The notes below the pieces were generated by a model, which worked only from the letters and a program-made list of their open reading frames with translations, was not told the origin of the DNA and made no database searches. The translations under genes and the position numbers were made by a program. Source: an uncultured Cedecea sp. (GTDB lineage: Bacteria > Pseudomonadota > Gammaproteobacteria > Enterobacterales > Enterobacteriaceae). From it: a stretch of DNA of 64,000 bases. Positions 39,627 through 48,899 of this stretch are shown piece after piece (position 1 is the first letter of the stretch; each line of letters opens with the position of its first letter). The stretch is from the NCBI RefSeq assembly GCF_947498825.1, contig NZ_CANMLV010000008.1:99780-163779 (forward strand), given 5' to 3'.

Positions 39627-40985
39627 ATGAAACACGTTGAAGAATACGATAACTCACTGGCTGGCACCAGTGTCACGCCGAAACATCCTGAGCCAGAAAT
39701 TTCATCGCTGGCCAGTGGAGCAATAAAAAAAGCGCAAATGAGATTAATGCCACTGATCCTGATGATGTATCTGCTGGCATTTATCGACAGATCCAATATT
39801 GGCATGGCTGCATTAACCATGAATACCTATTTGGGCCTGACGCCGCAGCAGTTTGGTTTTGCTGTTGGGATCTTTTCTTTTGGCTATATCCTGTTTGAAA
39901 TCCCCAGCAACGTCTTGCTGGAGCGCTATGGTGCTCGTTTCTGGCTAGCCCGAATAATGGTCACTTGGGGTCTGATTTCGATGGCCATGGCCTTTGCACA
40001 GGGTGTTGTCAGTTTAAGTATATTACGTTTTCTGTTAGGAGTAGCAGAAGCGGGACTCGCGCCCGGAATTGTGTTCTATCTTACCACCTGGTTCCCTAAG
40101 AAAGAGCTGGCTAAAGTCTTTTCTGTCTACTACCTGGGCGTACCTCTGGCCGCAATAATCGCCAACCCATTATCCGGTTTTATTCTCGATAACTTCCGTG
40201 ATGTCGGCGGACTGCAAAGCTGGCAATGGTTATTCTTAATCGAAGGCTGTCCACCGGTTCTCTTAGCCATAGTTGTCTATCGCCATCTAACTGATAAACC
40301 AGCTAAAGCCTCCTGGCTTACGCCAGAAGAACGTCAGGCTTATCAGGATCTGATGGAAAAAGAGCAAAAAAATACCAAGTCTCTCGGACACTCTGGCCTT
40401 AAAGAGATGTTTAAAGACCGCCGCGTCTGGATTTTGGGTATGGCCTATTGCTTTACGGTGATTGGATTAACCGGCCTCGGTTTCTGGATGCCACAGTTCA
40501 TCAAACGCTTTGAGTATTCAGATACCGTAGTCGGGTTGCTGGGTACGATCCCCTATATTTTCGGTGCCTTCGTCATGTGCTGGTGGTCCAAACACTCTGA
40601 CAAAACGAATGAGCGAACCTGGCACTTTATTCTGCCTTCAATCGTCTTCTCCGCTGGATTCGTAATAGCCGCTATCAGCGATTCACCGATGATCTCGATG
40701 CTGGGATTAACTATCTCAACAGCCGGAATGCTGTCATGTGTTCCCGTGTTTTATACCTTACCAGCCTCCTTCCTGACCAATCAGGGTGCAGCAGGTGGCC
40801 TTGCACTGATTAATTCAATTGGCAACATTGGCGGATTTTTTGGTCCCTTCCTTGTGGGGATCACCATCTCTCTTACCGGTAAATCGCAGAACGGTCTTTA
40901 CCTGTTATCGATTCTGGTACTGGTTTCACCTCTGATGATTTATCTGCTGAGCAGAAGCCGTAGCCAAGTGGCTGGCTGGCGTTAA
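39627..40985 (+). CDS. MFS transporter, anion:cation symporter family (sugar-acid type)
   Basis: This protein of 452 residues has twelve predicted helices after a 35-residue soluble N-terminus. AFIDRSNIGMAALTMN in helix 1 and FEIPSNVLLERYGARFWLAR between helices 2 and 3 are typical of the anion:cation symporter family, whose bacterial members import hexuronates, galactonate, tartrate and other sugar acids. It is the first gene of a cluster with two dehydrogenases and a LacI-type regulator. The likely role is proton-driven uptake of the substrate they oxidise; its identity is unknown. Confidence 0.85.
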   Translation: MKHVEEYDNSLAGTSVTPKHPEPEISSLASGAIKKAQMRLMPLILMMYLLAFIDRSNIGMAALTMNTYLGLTPQQFGFAVGIFSFGYILFEIPSNVLLERYGARFWLARIMVTWGLISMAMAFAQGVVSLSILRFLLGVAEAGLAPGIVFYLTTWFPKKELAKVFSVYYLGVPLAAIIANPLSGFILDNFRDVGGLQSWQWLFLIEGCPPVLLAIVVYRHLTDKPAKASWLTPEERQAYQDLMEKEQKNTKSLGHSGLKEMFKDRRVWILGMAYCFTVIGLTGLGFWMPQFIKRFEYSDTVVGLLGTIPYIFGAFVMCWWSKHSDKTNERTWHFILPSIVFSAGFVIAAISDSPMISMLGLTISTAGMLSCVPVFYTLPASFLTNQGAAGGLALINSIGNIGGFFGPFLVGITISLTGKSQNGLYLLSILVLVSPLMIYLLSRSRSQVAGWR

Positions 40986-41029
40986 ATTCGACACATTAAT
41001 CACACATTACATATAGTTAGGAGTTGTAC

Positions 41030-42385
41030 ATGAACTTAGCAGCATTGTTAGCTGAACGTGCCTGTGCCGTAAAATCAGGATCTGCCCAACCTGTTCGGGT
41101 TGGTATTATCGGCGCAGGAAAGTTTGGATCGATGGTTCTGGCACAATTGCGTCATCTTGATGGTGTTCAGGTCGTTGCCGTTGCTGACCTTGATAGCAGC
41201 AAAGCGCGTGCCGCACTTGCACGTGTCGGTTGGCCGGAGCATCAGTATCAGGCACAAAATATTGAAGCCGCTTTACGCAATGGCACTACCTGTGTGGTAG
41301 AAGATCCAGAGCTACTGTTCAAGGCAGATCAGATAGACTGTATTGTTGAAGCAACAGGTCATCCACTGGCGGGTACCCGCCATGCCCTCAGTGCCGTTGA
41401 GCACGGTAAACATGTCGTGATGGTAAACGTTGAAGCAGATGTATTGTGTGGCCCGTTAATTGCTGAGCGAGCACGGCAAAATGGTGTGATTTACAGTATG
41501 GCCTACGGCGATCAGCCCGCAATCATTTGTGAGCTTGTCGACTGGGCCCGCGCCTGTGGCTTTGAAATTACTGCTGCCGGTAAGGGGATGAATTTTGAAC
41601 CACGCTATCGCTATTCAACACCGGATACCGTCTGGGGCTTTTTTGGCTGGAGCGATGAAGAGGTCAAAGCAGGCGACTTCAACCCGAAAATGTATAACTC
41701 CTTCACTGATGGGACCAAAGCAGCGATTGAAATGGCTGCCGTAGCGAATGCTACTGGGCTGGACTGCCCTGATAATGGTCTGGCCTTCCCACCAGCCGGC
41801 GTGCATGATCTGGCACGCGTTTTCTCACCACAGGCCGATGGCGGACGTCTAAGCCGAAGTGGTCTGGTCGATATTGCCGCCAGCCAAGAGCCTGATGGCC
41901 GCGAAGTGCTCAATAATATTCGTTACGGCGTCTTCGTGACCTTTAAAGCACGTGATGAGTACAGTCGCGCCTGTTTTAAACAGTATGGATTACTGACCGA
42001 TCCAACTGGCTGGTATGCCTCTATGTGGAGACCTTTCCATCTTATCGGGCTGGAAACCAGTATCAGTATTCTCTCAGCAGTATTGCGCGGTGAAGCGACC
42101 GGCTCACCACTAAGTTTCCGCGGTGATGCGGTGGCTATCGCCAAGCGCGATCTTAAAGCGGGCGAGATGCTTGATGGTGAAGGCGGATTCACCGTCTGGG
42201 CTGATGCGCTCCCCGCCAGCATCAGTGTCGCCCAGGATCTGCTGCCGATGGGCCTCGCACATCATGTACGACTGGTTAAAGATGTCGCCAAAGATAAGCC
42301 CGTACGCTTCTCAGACGTACACTTTGATAATAATCTTGATATCGTTGAATTACGTAAGCAAATGGTTAGCCTGGCCGGCATCTAA
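41030..42385 (+). CDS. NAD(P)-dependent oxidoreductase, homoserine-dehydrogenase-like with C-terminal SAF domain
   Basis: The N-terminus has a Rossmann motif, VGIIGAGKFGS, at about residues 24-34. The middle resembles homoserine dehydrogenase (IVEATGHPLAGTRHAL, HGKHVVMVNVEADVL). The C-terminal 100 residues contain a SAF-type domain (AIAKRDLKAGEMLDGEGGF), which places it with the predicted dehydrogenases of the COG4091 type rather than true threonine-pathway enzymes. It is 451 residues from the ATG at 41030, with AGGAG six bases upstream. Its place in an importer-dehydrogenase-regulator cluster suggests oxidation of a sugar acid or polyol derivative. The reaction is not established here. Confidence 0.8.
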   Translation: MNLAALLAERACAVKSGSAQPVRVGIIGAGKFGSMVLAQLRHLDGVQVVAVADLDSSKARAALARVGWPEHQYQAQNIEAALRNGTTCVVEDPELLFKADQIDCIVEATGHPLAGTRHALSAVEHGKHVVMVNVEADVLCGPLIAERARQNGVIYSMAYGDQPAIICELVDWARACGFEITAAGKGMNFEPRYRYSTPDTVWGFFGWSDEEVKAGDFNPKMYNSFTDGTKAAIEMAAVANATGLDCPDNGLAFPPAGVHDLARVFSPQADGGRLSRSGLVDIAASQEPDGREVLNNIRYGVFVTFKARDEYSRACFKQYGLLTDPTGWYASMWRPFHLIGLETSISILSAVLRGEATGSPLSFRGDAVAIAKRDLKAGEMLDGEGGFTVWADALPASISVAQDLLPMGLAHHVRLVKDVAKDKPVRFSDVHFDNNLDIVELRKQMVSLAGI

Positions 42386-42390
42386 CCCCT

Positions 42391-42426
42391 TATCCCTCAT
42401 TCGCTCTGAAATGCGGATGAGGGATA
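42391..42426 (+). other. Intercistronic stem-loop in the catabolic cluster
   Basis: TATCCCTCAT and ATGAGGGATA pair over 10 bp in the 54-bp gap between the two dehydrogenase genes. The second arm runs up to the Shine-Dalgarno (AGGAG) of the downstream gene. It may lower or stabilise expression of the second dehydrogenase. Confidence 0.6.
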
Positions 42427-42439
42427 TCAGGAGACTAAA

Positions 42440-43324
42440 ATGATATCAAAACAACGTATTGGATTAGTGGGTACCGGGCTGATGGGTCAGCCTGTCGCTC
42501 GTCGTCTGGCCGCTGCGGGTTATGCGGTTGCCGTATGGAATCGCTCTGAGCATAAAGCCCGTGAGTTAGAAAAATATGGGGTTACTATCGCCACTTCTCC
42601 CGCCCGGCTGGTTGCGGAGACTGAGGTGATTATTTGCCTGTTGAGCGATGCAGAAGCCTGTAATGAGGTTCTGTTTAATGAATCAACCCTCAAGGCTGCT
42701 ACACAGAACAGCATCATTATTATGATGAGTACCCTGTCGCCTGAAATTGTTATCGAACAACAGGAAAAAGCGTCCAGAAAACAATTAACTTATATTGATA
42801 TGCCGGTATCAGGCGGGACTCACGGTGCTGAAAATGGCACGCTATCGTTGATGGCCGGAGGTAAAATTGAGCATATTGACGCGCTGCGACCTTTGTTATC
42901 ACATCTTGGTAAAGTCACTCGTGTCGGAGAGGTTGGTGCCGGTCAGCTCACTAAACTTGCCAACCAGATCATTGTTGCCGGCACGCTGAGTCTGTTGTCA
43001 GAAGCCTTTACTTTAGCGCAAAAAGGAGGCGCCGACCCGGTACAGGTACGCGAAGCTCTGCTCGGTGGGCTTGCTGACTCAACCCTGCTACAACAGCAAG
43101 GCGAACGTATGGTTGAACAAGATTTTACCGCACGAGGACCGGCAAAGTGGCAGCTAAAAGATACACGTAGCACTGTAGCACTGGCGCAACAATTGGGCCT
43201 GAACTTACCTGTCACTGAAACCGTCAATACTCTGTTCAGTCAGATGATTGAAGCAGGCGATGGCGAACTCGATCACTGCGCCATTATCAGGCAAATCAAG
43301 CGTCTGAATAAGCTGGCTATTTGA
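42440..43324 (+). CDS. 3-hydroxyisobutyrate dehydrogenase-family oxidoreductase
   Basis: This 294-residue beta-hydroxyacid dehydrogenase has the NAD(P) motif GLVGTGLMGQPVA (residues 8-20), the substrate motif DMPVSGGTHGAENGTL (120-135) and the catalytic lysine in GQLTKLANQ (K172, N175). Relatives include tartronate semialdehyde reductase, L-threonate dehydrogenase and 3-hydroxyisobutyrate dehydrogenase, so the true substrate is open. AGGAG precedes the ATG. It follows the SAF-domain oxidoreductase in the same direction and its 3' end overlaps convergent lacI-type gene by 8 nt. Confidence 0.85.
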   Translation: MISKQRIGLVGTGLMGQPVARRLAAAGYAVAVWNRSEHKARELEKYGVTIATSPARLVAETEVIICLLSDAEACNEVLFNESTLKAATQNSIIIMMSTLSPEIVIEQQEKASRKQLTYIDMPVSGGTHGAENGTLSLMAGGKIEHIDALRPLLSHLGKVTRVGEVGAGQLTKLANQIIVAGTLSLLSEAFTLAQKGGADPVQVREALLGGLADSTLLQQQGERMVEQDFTARGPAKWQLKDTRSTVALAQQLGLNLPVTETVNTLFSQMIEAGDGELDHCAIIRQIKRLNKLAI

Positions 43325-44321
43325 TACGGGCAACGCTCTCCCGCTTAATCAAAATACTGTTAAGTTCGCAGGGCGTTGAGCTTTCAGCAGAGAGACATTC
43401 CAGAGCTTTATCCGCCAGCTCAGCCAGAGGGTGTTTAATCACGCTAACAGACGGATTTAACAATCGGCTCCAGTGGCTGTCGTGATAAACAATCAGTGAC
43501 AGATCCGCTGGAATGCTGAGTTTAAGTTCCCGAATTCGCGACACAATCATGGGAGCAATCGACGTATTGCCAATAATGATTGCTGTGGGAGGTTCTGGCA
43601 ACGCGAGGAGCTCATCAAGTGCCTGGCTCGCCAGCGGATCGCGAAAGTTTTTTACCACCGCATATTGCGGATCCCAGTCGATACCTCGATCGTTTTGCCC
43701 TTGCTGGAATCCTTTTAGTCTCTGAGCCGAGGTTGAAGTATTTAGCGGACCGCTTATCCAGCCAATACGCTGATGCCCCTGTTCAATAAGATAAGTGGTG
43801 GCTTCACAGGCAGAAGCCTGATTATTAAAACCCACCACTCTGGCCTGCTTCACTTCTTCCAGATAGCGGTCAATAAAGACCACGGTAATACCCATGTCAC
43901 CTATCGATTGCCACATATCGCTGTTTTTGCTGGTGGGCGTGGCGATAATAGCCTGCACCCGTTTCTGCATCAGCATTTCCAGACTTTCACGTTCCAGCAG
44001 AGGATCTTCCTGAGTGGTGACCAGAATCACGTTCATCGCCATTTCACTGGCTCGTCGGACGATAAGATCGGCAATTTCCGAAAAGAATTCATTGGCAATA
44101 TCAGCAACAACCAAGCCAATGGTGTTATTCAGACGGCTTTTGAGCTCACGAGCTGCGCTCTGGGGACTGTAATTCAGAGTTTGAATCGCGTTCAGAATAC
44201 GCTGGCGAGTCTGTTCAGATACCGAGCCGGTCCCCGGATTAAGCACGCGAGAAACAACGCCGATAGAGACTTCAGCCAAAGCTGCAACATCTTTAATCGT
44301 ACTCTTCTTTTTAACAGTCAA
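43317..44321 (-). CDS. LacI-family repressor of the catabolic cluster
   Basis: The N-terminus KKKSTIKDVAALAEVSIGVV is a classic LacI helix-turn-helix with hinge region LNYSPQSAARELKS, followed by a periplasmic-binding-protein-like ligand domain. I choose the TTG at 44319-44321, preceded by GGGAG, giving 334 residues beginning MTVKKKSTI; ATGs at 44337-44339 and 44352-44354 are alternatives. It lies convergent at the end of the importer-dehydrogenase cluster, and a perfect palindrome (39534-39555) upstream of the importer is the probable operator. The inducer is unknown. Confidence 0.85.
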   Translation of the reverse strand: MTVKKKSTIKDVAALAEVSIGVVSRVLNPGTGSVSEQTRQRILNAIQTLNYSPQSAARELKSRLNNTIGLVVADIANEFFSEIADLIVRRASEMAMNVILVTTQEDPLLERESLEMLMQKRVQAIIATPTSKNSDMWQSIGDMGITVVFIDRYLEEVKQARVVGFNNQASACEATTYLIEQGHQRIGWISGPLNTSTSAQRLKGFQQGQNDRGIDWDPQYAVVKNFRDPLASQALDELLALPEPPTAIIIGNTSIAPMIVSRIRELKLSIPADLSLIVYHDSHWSRLLNPSVSVIKHPLAELADKALECLSAESSTPCELNSILIKRESVARIK

Positions 44322-44392
44322 TCTGGCTCCCAGTATCATGAATAGATAACGCACTCAAAAATCGCGCACCTCTGCAAATGTCTCCTGCCCTC

Positions 44393-45622
44393 CTATTCAG
44401 CATTGAGCATCTTTTTTACCAGCTCAACACAACGCAGAAAACGGGAGTCATAATCAGGCTCTTCAACGTGAATATAATCGATATTGTTCTCTTTCAGCAT
44501 TTCGATCAGCAAGCTCTGAAACTCTTTTCTGTCAATATCACTGCCCAGACTACGCAAACCGTCCGCTACCCAAGGCGTATTGTTTTCCAGTAAGATAACC
44601 AGATCAAAAGGATATTCGTCTATCATCGCCTGAACAAAGGGATGCTCACGACCTTCATATTTTTTGCAGAAAGCCTGGGTGGTGACAAAATCGGTATCGA
44701 TAAAAGTCACTTTACTGGCATGCTTTACCGCAAAGTCGATATACTGCGCCTGACCAATAGCTATCTTGTCATAGTCAGAATACTGCAAGGCCATTTCATC
44801 ACCACCCAAGTGAGAAAAAACATAGTCACGTCCATATTCCCAGGCACTGGTGGTATTAAATATATTGGCAAGTTTATTCACCATCCACGACTTCCCGCTC
44901 GACTCTCCGCCGAGAATAGCCACGGTGCGGACAAAGAAAGGTTTGACCTCAGTAGGAATATATTCCCAGTAGCGGAAAGGATCTTCACGGATCTGCGCAC
45001 CGCTGATATTCATAAAGGTGCGTTTAGGATCAATCACAACCGTTTCAATACCCAGTTGTCTGGTGAACTGCGCGGCATCGCTTTCTTCCGAAGTATAGAT
45101 ACAATCGGGTACGATGCCTTTACTTTCCATAAAGGCTTTCACCCCATGACTCCAGACATCCCAGCCATAAGGATAAGGCTCCATCCCTTCTTCATTAAAT
45201 GAGTGGATGCGAATGTTTTTTTGATATTTAAAAGTCTGGAGTAACCATCGCAAGCGATCGCCGGTAGTGGGTTGCTGTGACATCGCGCTGTCCTCAAACA
45301 ACGCACGGTCACGCGTTTCGTCATAGCCCATGATGATATGGAGTTCGTCTACCTGGCTGCAGGCGCGCTGGATAAGATAAATATGCCCGGTATGCAGCGG
45401 ATAAAACTTACCAAACACCACGCCAATTTTTTTATCACGGCGTGGAAACTCCAGTCCCAGAAAGCGGTGTAAAGCTTCAAGCTTTTGCGCACTCGGGCTT
45501 TTAATTTTCGCATTCAACAATTGGCTGAGGTAGCCTTTCGTCATCCCGCTAGCATCAGCCACCTGCTGTAGTGTACTGCCCTGTTGACGAATAGCTGTTT
45601 TGATATAGTCGAATGACGACAT
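44393..45622 (-). CDS. nadR: NadR: NAD repressor, NMN adenylyltransferase and ribosylnicotinamide kinase
   Basis: NadR represses NAD biosynthesis genes and makes NMN and NAD from nicotinamide riboside. The N-terminal helix-turn-helix includes TLQQVADASGMTKGYLSQLL. The adenylyltransferase domain has GKFYPLHTGH near residue 70. The C-terminal kinase has the P-loop GGESSGKSW near 235. The ATG at 45620-45622 with GGGAGG upstream gives 409 residues, the E. coli size. In E. coli it neighbours ettA; here accessory genes intervene. Confidence 0.96.
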   Translation of the reverse strand: MSSFDYIKTAIRQQGSTLQQVADASGMTKGYLSQLLNAKIKSPSAQKLEALHRFLGLEFPRRDKKIGVVFGKFYPLHTGHIYLIQRACSQVDELHIIMGYDETRDRALFEDSAMSQQPTTGDRLRWLLQTFKYQKNIRIHSFNEEGMEPYPYGWDVWSHGVKAFMESKGIVPDCIYTSEESDAAQFTRQLGIETVVIDPKRTFMNISGAQIREDPFRYWEYIPTEVKPFFVRTVAILGGESSGKSWMVNKLANIFNTTSAWEYGRDYVFSHLGGDEMALQYSDYDKIAIGQAQYIDFAVKHASKVTFIDTDFVTTQAFCKKYEGREHPFVQAMIDEYPFDLVILLENNTPWVADGLRSLGSDIDRKEFQSLLIEMLKENNIDYIHVEEPDYDSRFLRCVELVKKMLNAE

Positions 45623-45720
45623 ACGCTGCCTCCCAATGGCCCGGGTCCGGACAAACCTTTTCCGGATTTGCAAAATTCACAGAAATCAGAGCATTGATTT
45701 CATGAGCAGAGAAAATTTAA

Positions 45721-47103
45721 TTATAAATCGTCAAACACCGAAAGTGCATCAGCCAGTTTTTTGACCGGGAATATTTGCATACCTTCAGGTGTTTTCTTTG
45801 GTACGTTGGCCTGAGGCACTATCGCCCGTTTAAAACCATGCTTCGCGGCTTCGGCTATCCGCTCCTGACCGCTCGGTACCGGGCGAATCTCCCCCGCCAA
45901 TCCGACTTCACCAAATACCACTAAGTCATGTGGCAGCGCGCGGTTACGTAAACTGGAGACCATAGCCAGCAACAGGGCCAGGTCCGCACTGGTTTCCGAA
46001 ACTTTTACCCCTCCCACCACATTCACAAAGACGTCCTGATCGGCCATCTGTAAACCACCGTGGCGGTGTAATACCGCGAGCAAAATAGCCAGACGGTTCT
46101 GCTCAAGCCCCACAGCCACACGCCGTGGATTGGACATCATCGACTGATCCACTAAGGCTTGAATCTCCACCAGCAAAGGGCGTGTACCTTCCCAGACCAC
46201 CATGACGGAGCTACCAGGAGTCACTTCGTCTCCACGGCTGAGAAAAATAGCGGAGGGGTTGCTGACTTCCCGTAATCCCTGCTCTGTCATTGCAAAGACA
46301 CCGAGTTCATTCACTGCACCGAAGCGATTTTTATGGCTGCGCAAGGTACGAAAACGTGAATCAGCATCACCGTCGAGCATCACGGAACAGTCAATACAGT
46401 GTTCCAGCACTTTCGGTCCGGCCAGCGAGCCGTCTTTGGTGACATGGCCGACCATAATAATCGCCACACCTTTGGTTTTCGCAAAACGTGTCAAATACGC
46501 TGCGGTTTCACGTACCTGTGCCACACTTCCGGGGGATGACTGAACATCGGCCATATGCATAACCTGAATGGAGTCAATCACCATCAGTTTCGGCTGCTCT
46601 TCTTCTGCAATCATGCAGATTTGTTCAATGCTGGTTTCTGACAGCATGTTCAGATGCCCGGTAGGCAAGCCAAGTCGATGGGCACGCATTGCCACCTGCT
46701 GCAATGACTCTTCGCCCGTGACATACAGCGTTTTCATCTGTTCACTGAGCTTACAGAGAGTCTGTAACAGCAAGGTCGATTTACCCGCTCCAGGACTGCC
46801 ACCAATCAGAATTGCACTGCCGGGTACCACGCCACCGCCCAGTACCCGGTCAAACTCTTTAAATCCACTGCTAAAACGCGGCAGTTCTTCGAGACTTATC
46901 TCTGAAAGCTTTTGTACCCGGCTGATACCGGCATTGCCCGCATAGCCCGATAACCGCTCATTACGGGCGACTTGAGGAGAGGCAGCAATGCGCACTTCGG
47001 TAATGGTATTCCATGCCTGACAGGCGCTACACTGCCCCTGCCAGCGTGGATAGTCAGCACCACACTCGTTACAGACAAATGCGCGTTTTGGAGCTTTTGC
47101 CAC
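45721..47103 (-). CDS. radA: DNA repair protein RadA
   Basis: RadA is a RecA-like ATPase that promotes branch migration in recombinational repair. The N-terminal zinc motif is CNECGADY...CSACQAW. The Walker A is GGSPGAGKST, the RadA-specific KNRFG is in SHKNRFGAVNE, and the C-terminus is a Lon-like domain. Its 460 residues equal E. coli RadA. It follows serB by 11 nt, so the two are probably cotranscribed. Confidence 0.97.
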   Translation of the reverse strand: MAKAPKRAFVCNECGADYPRWQGQCSACQAWNTITEVRIAASPQVARNERLSGYAGNAGISRVQKLSEISLEELPRFSSGFKEFDRVLGGGVVPGSAILIGGSPGAGKSTLLLQTLCKLSEQMKTLYVTGEESLQQVAMRAHRLGLPTGHLNMLSETSIEQICMIAEEEQPKLMVIDSIQVMHMADVQSSPGSVAQVRETAAYLTRFAKTKGVAIIMVGHVTKDGSLAGPKVLEHCIDCSVMLDGDADSRFRTLRSHKNRFGAVNELGVFAMTEQGLREVSNPSAIFLSRGDEVTPGSSVMVVWEGTRPLLVEIQALVDQSMMSNPRRVAVGLEQNRLAILLAVLHRHGGLQMADQDVFVNVVGGVKVSETSADLALLLAMVSSLRNRALPHDLVVFGEVGLAGEIRPVPSGQERIAEAAKHGFKRAIVPQANVPKKTPEGMQIFPVKKLADALSVFDDL

Positions 47104-47114
47104 CTGAATACCTC

Positions 47115-48092
47115 TTAACCTTCTTCCTGAATAAGACTACCTGTGAGAATGCAGAATACGCCGATAAGAGAAGCATGGCGAATAGTCACTTCCGTTTTCT
47201 CATTCACTTTAGGTTTCGCATGATAAGCAATACCCAGACCCGCCGCTTTAATCATCGGCAAGTCATTGGCTCCATCACCGACCGCAACGGTCTGAGTAAC
47301 AGGAATACCGTATTCTTCGGCCAGTCGTTGCAAAGTTTCGGCTTTAAAATTGGCGTCGACAATTTGTCCCAGCACTTCACCAGTCAGCTTACCGTCACTG
47401 ATCTCCAACTCATTTGCCACGACGGCATTTAACTGAAGCTCATCACGTAAATATTCAGCAAAGTAGGTGAAACCGCCGGAAGCAATAGCCACTTTCCAGC
47501 CTAGCTCCTGTAGTTTTGGCACTAAAGAGGTGAGGCCTGGCATCAATGGCAACTGATCCCGTACCTGACGTAAGATATCCGCATCTGCATCTTTGAGAGT
47601 ACCGACGCGTTCGCGTAGACTGGCGGAAAAATCAAGTTCACCACGCATCGCACGCTCAGTAATATCAGAAACTTTTTCTCCGGTTCCGGCCAGTTTAGCG
47701 ATTTCATCAATACACTCGATTTGAATCGCCGTGGAGTCCATATCCATTACCAGCAGACCCGGAGTACGTAAATGAGGAATTTTACCCAGCGGAGCAACAT
47801 CCAGACCCATTTGATGTGCTAGCTTAGTCGAGCGAGGCGTTAAGGTTCCGGCCAGACGAATGACCTGGTAGTCTTCTACACGCCAGGCACTGACAATCAC
47901 CATCGCAGCTCCTAACTTACTTTGGTATTTGGTCAGGCATTGCTTATCCAGGTTGTGTCCATAAAGCAACCAGCCAGTACGTCCGGCACGGTAGTCCAGT
48001 GGCATAACTTCATCACCACTCAGTGAAAGCGGCAATCCTGGCCACAGAGAAACATCGTCAGGTAGGTCGCACCAGGTCAAACTATTTAGCAT
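47115..48092 (-). CDS. serB: Phosphoserine phosphatase
   Basis: SerB removes phosphate from O-phosphoserine, the last step in serine synthesis. It is a HAD enzyme: the nucleophile motif is VMDMDSTAIQIECIDEIA, the Ser/Thr motif is VAIASGGFTYF, and GDGANDLPMIKAAG binds magnesium. The ATG at 48090-48092 with GGAG upstream gives 325 residues (322 in E. coli). It is divergent from ytjB, as in E. coli. Confidence 0.97.
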   Translation of the reverse strand: MLNSLTWCDLPDDVSLWPGLPLSLSGDEVMPLDYRAGRTGWLLYGHNLDKQCLTKYQSKLGAAMVIVSAWRVEDYQVIRLAGTLTPRSTKLAHQMGLDVAPLGKIPHLRTPGLLVMDMDSTAIQIECIDEIAKLAGTGEKVSDITERAMRGELDFSASLRERVGTLKDADADILRQVRDQLPLMPGLTSLVPKLQELGWKVAIASGGFTYFAEYLRDELQLNAVVANELEISDGKLTGEVLGQIVDANFKAETLQRLAEEYGIPVTQTVAVGDGANDLPMIKAAGLGIAYHAKPKVNEKTEVTIRHASLIGVFCILTGSLIQEEG

Positions 48093-48198
48093 TACGGCTC
48101 CAGTATCAGACAAGGGAGGGGTAAAAACACCGCATGAGGCTACCTTGTCCGCCCGGCTTCTGGCAACATTAATGTCAGCAATTTTCTAAAGGTGCATC

Positions 48199-48837
48199 AT
48201 GTCACGATTGAAAGTTAAATTTCGCATACATAAAGCAGTGATTGTTTTATTCTGTCTGGCACTTTTAGTTGCGCTGATGCAAGGTGCCTCCTGGTTCAGT
48301 CGCGGGAGCCAACAAGCACGCACCATTCAGCTCGAAGAACTGGCCCGGACATTGGCTCGTCAAGTTTCTTTTAACCTTATTCCGGCCATGAAAACCGAGA
48401 GCCCGGATGAAAAACGCATCGAACAGGCGCTCAATACCCTGACTAAAGACAGTCGAATACTTGATGCCGCCGTTTATGATATCTCTGGCAATCAAATCGC
48501 CAGGGCGGGAGAGCCCATTAATGTGCGCGACAGACTGGCCTTGGACGGACCGAAAGCGGGCAGTTACTTCAATAAACAGATTGTCTCACCAATTGAAGAT
48601 AGCAGCGGCCCGCTGGGCTATCTGCGTCTTACGCTTGATACCCATACGCTCGCCACAGAAGCCAAACAGGTTGATAACACCACCAATATTTTACGTCTGA
48701 TGCTACTACTGGCGGTCGCTATCGGCATTATTCTGGCCCGTACCCTGCTCGGCGGCAAACGGACGCGCTGGCAGCAATCCCCCTTTTTGCTTACAGCCAA
48801 TAACAAGGTGAAAGAAGAAGACGACGAAAAGCACTAA
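48199..48837 (+). CDS. ytjB: Membrane protein YtjB (Smp family)
   Basis: This 212-residue protein has an N-terminal membrane anchor ([20 protein letters not shown]), a periplasmic region with [15 protein letters not shown], and a second helix ([20 protein letters not shown]). It is the SerB-linked protein known as Smp or YtjB. No catalytic motif is visible; its role is unknown. Divergent from serB and followed by lplA. Confidence 0.88.
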   Translation: MSRLKVKFRIHKAVIVLFCLALLVALMQGASWFSRGSQQARTIQLEELARTLARQVSFNLIPAMKTESPDEKRIEQALNTLTKDSRILDAAVYDISGNQIARAGEPINVRDRLALDGPKAGSYFNKQIVSPIEDSSGPLGYLRLTLDTHTLATEAKQVDNTTNILRLMLLLAVAIGIILARTLLGGKRTRWQQSPFLLTANNKVKEEDDEKH

Positions 48838-48899
48838 TATGTCACCTGACATTCAAGCACTTCACCCAGTTCACTCTTTTTGAGAAAAGGATCTCTGTT

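Noticed and set aside
41030..43324. Assigning the dehydrogenase cluster to a named sugar-acid pathway
   Set aside because: Several four-carbon and branched sugar-acid pathways use related enzymes, but the defining kinases, isomerases or aldolases are absent here, so naming a substrate would be invention.
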